Of a stretch of 64,000 nucleotides of DNA, positions 62,642-64,000 are shown one piece after another. Source of the DNA: Pelagibacterales bacterium SAG-MED48 (GTDB taxonomy: Bacteria; Pseudomonadota; Alphaproteobacteria; Pelagibacterales; Pelagibacteraceae); the NCBI GenBank assembly GCA_014653375.1, contig JACWEP010000002.1:1-64000 (forward strand), in the 5' to 3' direction. The notes under the pieces were generated by a model that was given only the letters and a program-made list of their open reading frames with translations, searched no databases and had not been told where the DNA came from. A program made the translations under genes and the position numbers. How positions within the stretch are numbered: the stretch's first letter is position 1; each line of letters starts with the position of its first letter.

Positions 62642-63075
62642 TTTTTATTTTTTCAGCATTTTATTTATATACTGCTTACCAAATTCAAGTTTTTGCATTT
62701 GATGAAAATGCACCTTTTAATGCCAGAACCTTTCCAATTTACTTGGGTTATGCTGGTTTATTTTTTTCAGGATTAAAATTAATTTTACCAGATCCAAATA
62801 CAATTAAAGTAGAGCACAAAACTTTAGAATATAAAAAAACAGGAATTTTAGTTTTAATTGCAATTATTTATGGAGCAACCATCTTAAAAGTTGGTTATTT
62901 TTTAACGACTTCTCTCTTTTTAATGGGCTCATATTATTTTCTAGGTGAGAGAAGATGGGTATTAATCTTTATGCTGTCTTTTCCATTTGTTGCAGCATTC
63001 ATGTACTTATTACATGGTGTTCTTGAAATTTATCTTAGAGATCCATTTTTAAAGTTAATTGGAGTGATGGGATGA
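62605..63075 (+). CDS. tctB: Tripartite tricarboxylate transporter small membrane subunit TctB
   Basis: A 156-residue protein with four helices, as usual for TctB: TKIISLLFFIFSAFYLYTAY, RTFPIYLGYAGLFFSGLKLI, GILVLIAIIYGATILKVGYFLTTSLFLMG (read in parts), and a C-terminal helix. GTG start at 62605, 28 bp after tctC; the region is part of a strong hairpin. Stop overlaps the tctA start by 3 bases. Confidence 0.85.
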   Translation: MNINTTKIISLLFFIFSAFYLYTAYQIQVFAFDENAPFNARTFPIYLGYAGLFFSGLKLILPDPNTIKVEHKTLEYKKTGILVLIAIIYGATILKVGYFLTTSLFLMGSYYFLGERRWVLIFMLSFPFVAAFMYLLHGVLEIYLRDPFLKLIGVMG

Positions 63076-64000
63076 TTGAAGGAATTTTAATTGGTTTAAC
63101 AACAGCACTTACGTTTCAAAATATATTTATGGTAATGATTGGTTGTTTTTTTGGAACAATTATAGGAATGTTGCCAGGCCTTGGACCAATGACAGCAATT
63201 GCGTTAATGATTCCAATTACATATGGTTTTGATCCAGCAACTGGATTAATTTTAATGGCCGGTGTTTATTATGGTGCTGTATTTGGTGGATCAACTTCTT
63301 CAATATTATTAAACGCACCTGGTGTTCCTGGAACTGTTGCAACTTCATTTGATGGTTATCCAATGGCACAACAAGGTAAAGCTGGAAAAGCATTAGCAAT
63401 AGCTGCATGGAGTTCTTTTGCAGGTGGAACACTTGCTGCAATTTATTTATTATTTCTAGCACCGAGTTTATCAAAAGTTAGTTTATCTTTTAGATCACCA
63501 GATTATTTTGCTTTGATGATTTTAGGTTTAACAGCTATCGCTGCTTTTTCATCTAAAGGTCAATTTATTAAAGCAATGATGATGGTAGTTCTTGGCTTAA
63601 TGTTAGCATCAGTTGGTCAAGATAGTTTATCAGATATTACAAGATTTACATTTAATAATATGAATTTAACAGATGGGATAAGTTTTGTTCTAGTTGTAAT
63701 GGCAACATTTGCAATGAGTGAAGCTTTAACTATTATTTTAAAACGTAATGATCCCACAGCTGCTGCAAAACAAGTATCCTTAACCGAACTAGGTTCAATT
63801 AAGATTGATAAAGAAGAAAGAGCCAAGATGTTAAAAACTATTCCCCGAACATCTATTATTGGATTTTTAATTGGTGTATTGCCAGGAGCAGGCGCTACTA
63901 TTGCATCTTTTCTAGCATATGGAATGGAGAGAAATTTAGTTAATGATAAAGAGAAAGAAAAATTTGGAAAAGGTAGTGTTCATGGATTAGCTGCACCTGA
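63072..64000 (+). CDS. tctA: Tripartite tricarboxylate transporter large membrane subunit TctA (partial)
   Basis: The first 309 residues of a protein that usually has about 500; it runs off the window end. ATG at 63072 overlaps the tctB stop (ATGA). Diagnostic sequence: MLPGLGPMTAIALMIPITYG, VYYGAVFGGSTSSILLNAPG, VPGTVATSFDGYPMAQQGKAG, and a second LPGAGATIASFLAYGMER. TctA is the transport channel of the TTT system. Confidence 0.95.
   Translation, partial: MIEGILIGLTTALTFQNIFMVMIGCFFGTIIGMLPGLGPMTAIALMIPITYGFDPATGLILMAGVYYGAVFGGSTSSILLNAPGVPGTVATSFDGYPMAQQGKAGKALAIAAWSSFAGGTLAAIYLLFLAPSLSKVSLSFRSPDYFALMILGLTAIAAFSSKGQFIKAMMMVVLGLMLASVGQDSLSDITRFTFNNMNLTDGISFVLVVMATFAMSEALTIILKRNDPTAAAKQVSLTELGSIKIDKEERAKMLKTIPRTSIIGFLIGVLPGAGATIASFLAYGMERNLVNDKEKEKFGKGSVHGLAAP

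Noticed and set aside
63217-63826. Minus-strand ORFs near the right end
   Set aside because: They are antisense to tctA, which has unmistakable family motifs in the plus frame.
1-64000. CRISPR arrays, insertion sequences, prophage or rRNA genes
   Set aside because: No direct-repeat arrays, transposase or integrase, phage structural genes, or rRNA sequence were seen.

Overview
This window looks like a chromosomal segment of a SAR11-type marine alphaproteobacterium (Pelagibacterales). It is very AT-rich, uses AGA as the main arginine codon, has almost no intergenic DNA, and is full of high-affinity uptake systems for osmolytes, sulfonates, amino acids and carboxylates plus enzymes for methylated amines. 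This placement is inferred from gene content and composition; no rRNA gene is present to confirm it.

Layout. (1) 79-2428: a damaged TRAP dicarboxylate-type transporter (dctP remnant, dctM, dctQ) whose codon use differs from everything else and looks imported. (2) 2572-6160: a glycine betaine/proline-type ABC transporter (proX, proV, long proW). It is followed by a LysE-type exporter, a histidinol-dehydrogenase paralogue of the HpsN type, a phosphate acyltransferase, an epoxide hydrolase, and a decayed sodium/bile-acid symporter pseudogene beside an orphan protein with two predicted winged helices. (3) 12328-19765: a sulfonate (probably taurine) module. A tauABC-like transporter operon ends in an Ldh_2 (ComC-like) dehydrogenase, and divergently from it run an omega-amino-acid:pyruvate aminotransferase and alanine dehydrogenase. 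A perfect dyad lies between the two arms.

(4) 20203-49771: a roughly 30-kb, extremely AT-rich surface-polysaccharide island. It holds a FecR-domain repeat protein, O-antigen ligase, Wza, a BY-kinase (Wzc), a priming sugar transferase, a long coiled-coil protein, several glycosyltransferases, AsnB, a Wzy-like polymerase, a Wzx-like flippase, a GMC/Gfo-Idh pair, methyltransferases, a formyltransferase/GINT1-like fusion, a nucleotide-sugar dehydrogenase and a WecG/TagA/CpsF transferase. The set points to a Wzx/Wzy-dependent capsule or LPS-type polymer and resembles the cell-surface hypervariable region known from SAR11 genomes. (5) 50014-56753 and beyond: a DMGDH/sarcosine-dehydrogenase-like enzyme, a CAU tRNA, an adenine/methylthioadenosine salvage and polyamine group (apt, a compact MTA/SAH nucleosidase, a SpeD-SpeE fusion), a polar amino acid ABC transporter lacking an ATPase gene here, a PhyH oxygenase, a GT9 transferase and an AbrB-type membrane protein. 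(6) 61596-64000: a tripartite tricarboxylate transporter (tctC, tctB, partial tctA).

The most unusual cross-cutting signal is that all five solute-binding-protein genes in the window, from four unrelated transporter classes, are followed directly by a strong RNA hairpin before the membrane or ATPase gene, and the five hairpin sequences are unrelated. In the tct operon the hairpin contains the tctB start codon. Two ABC permeases (ProW-like and TauC-like) also carry large N-terminal extensions with predicted coiled coil.
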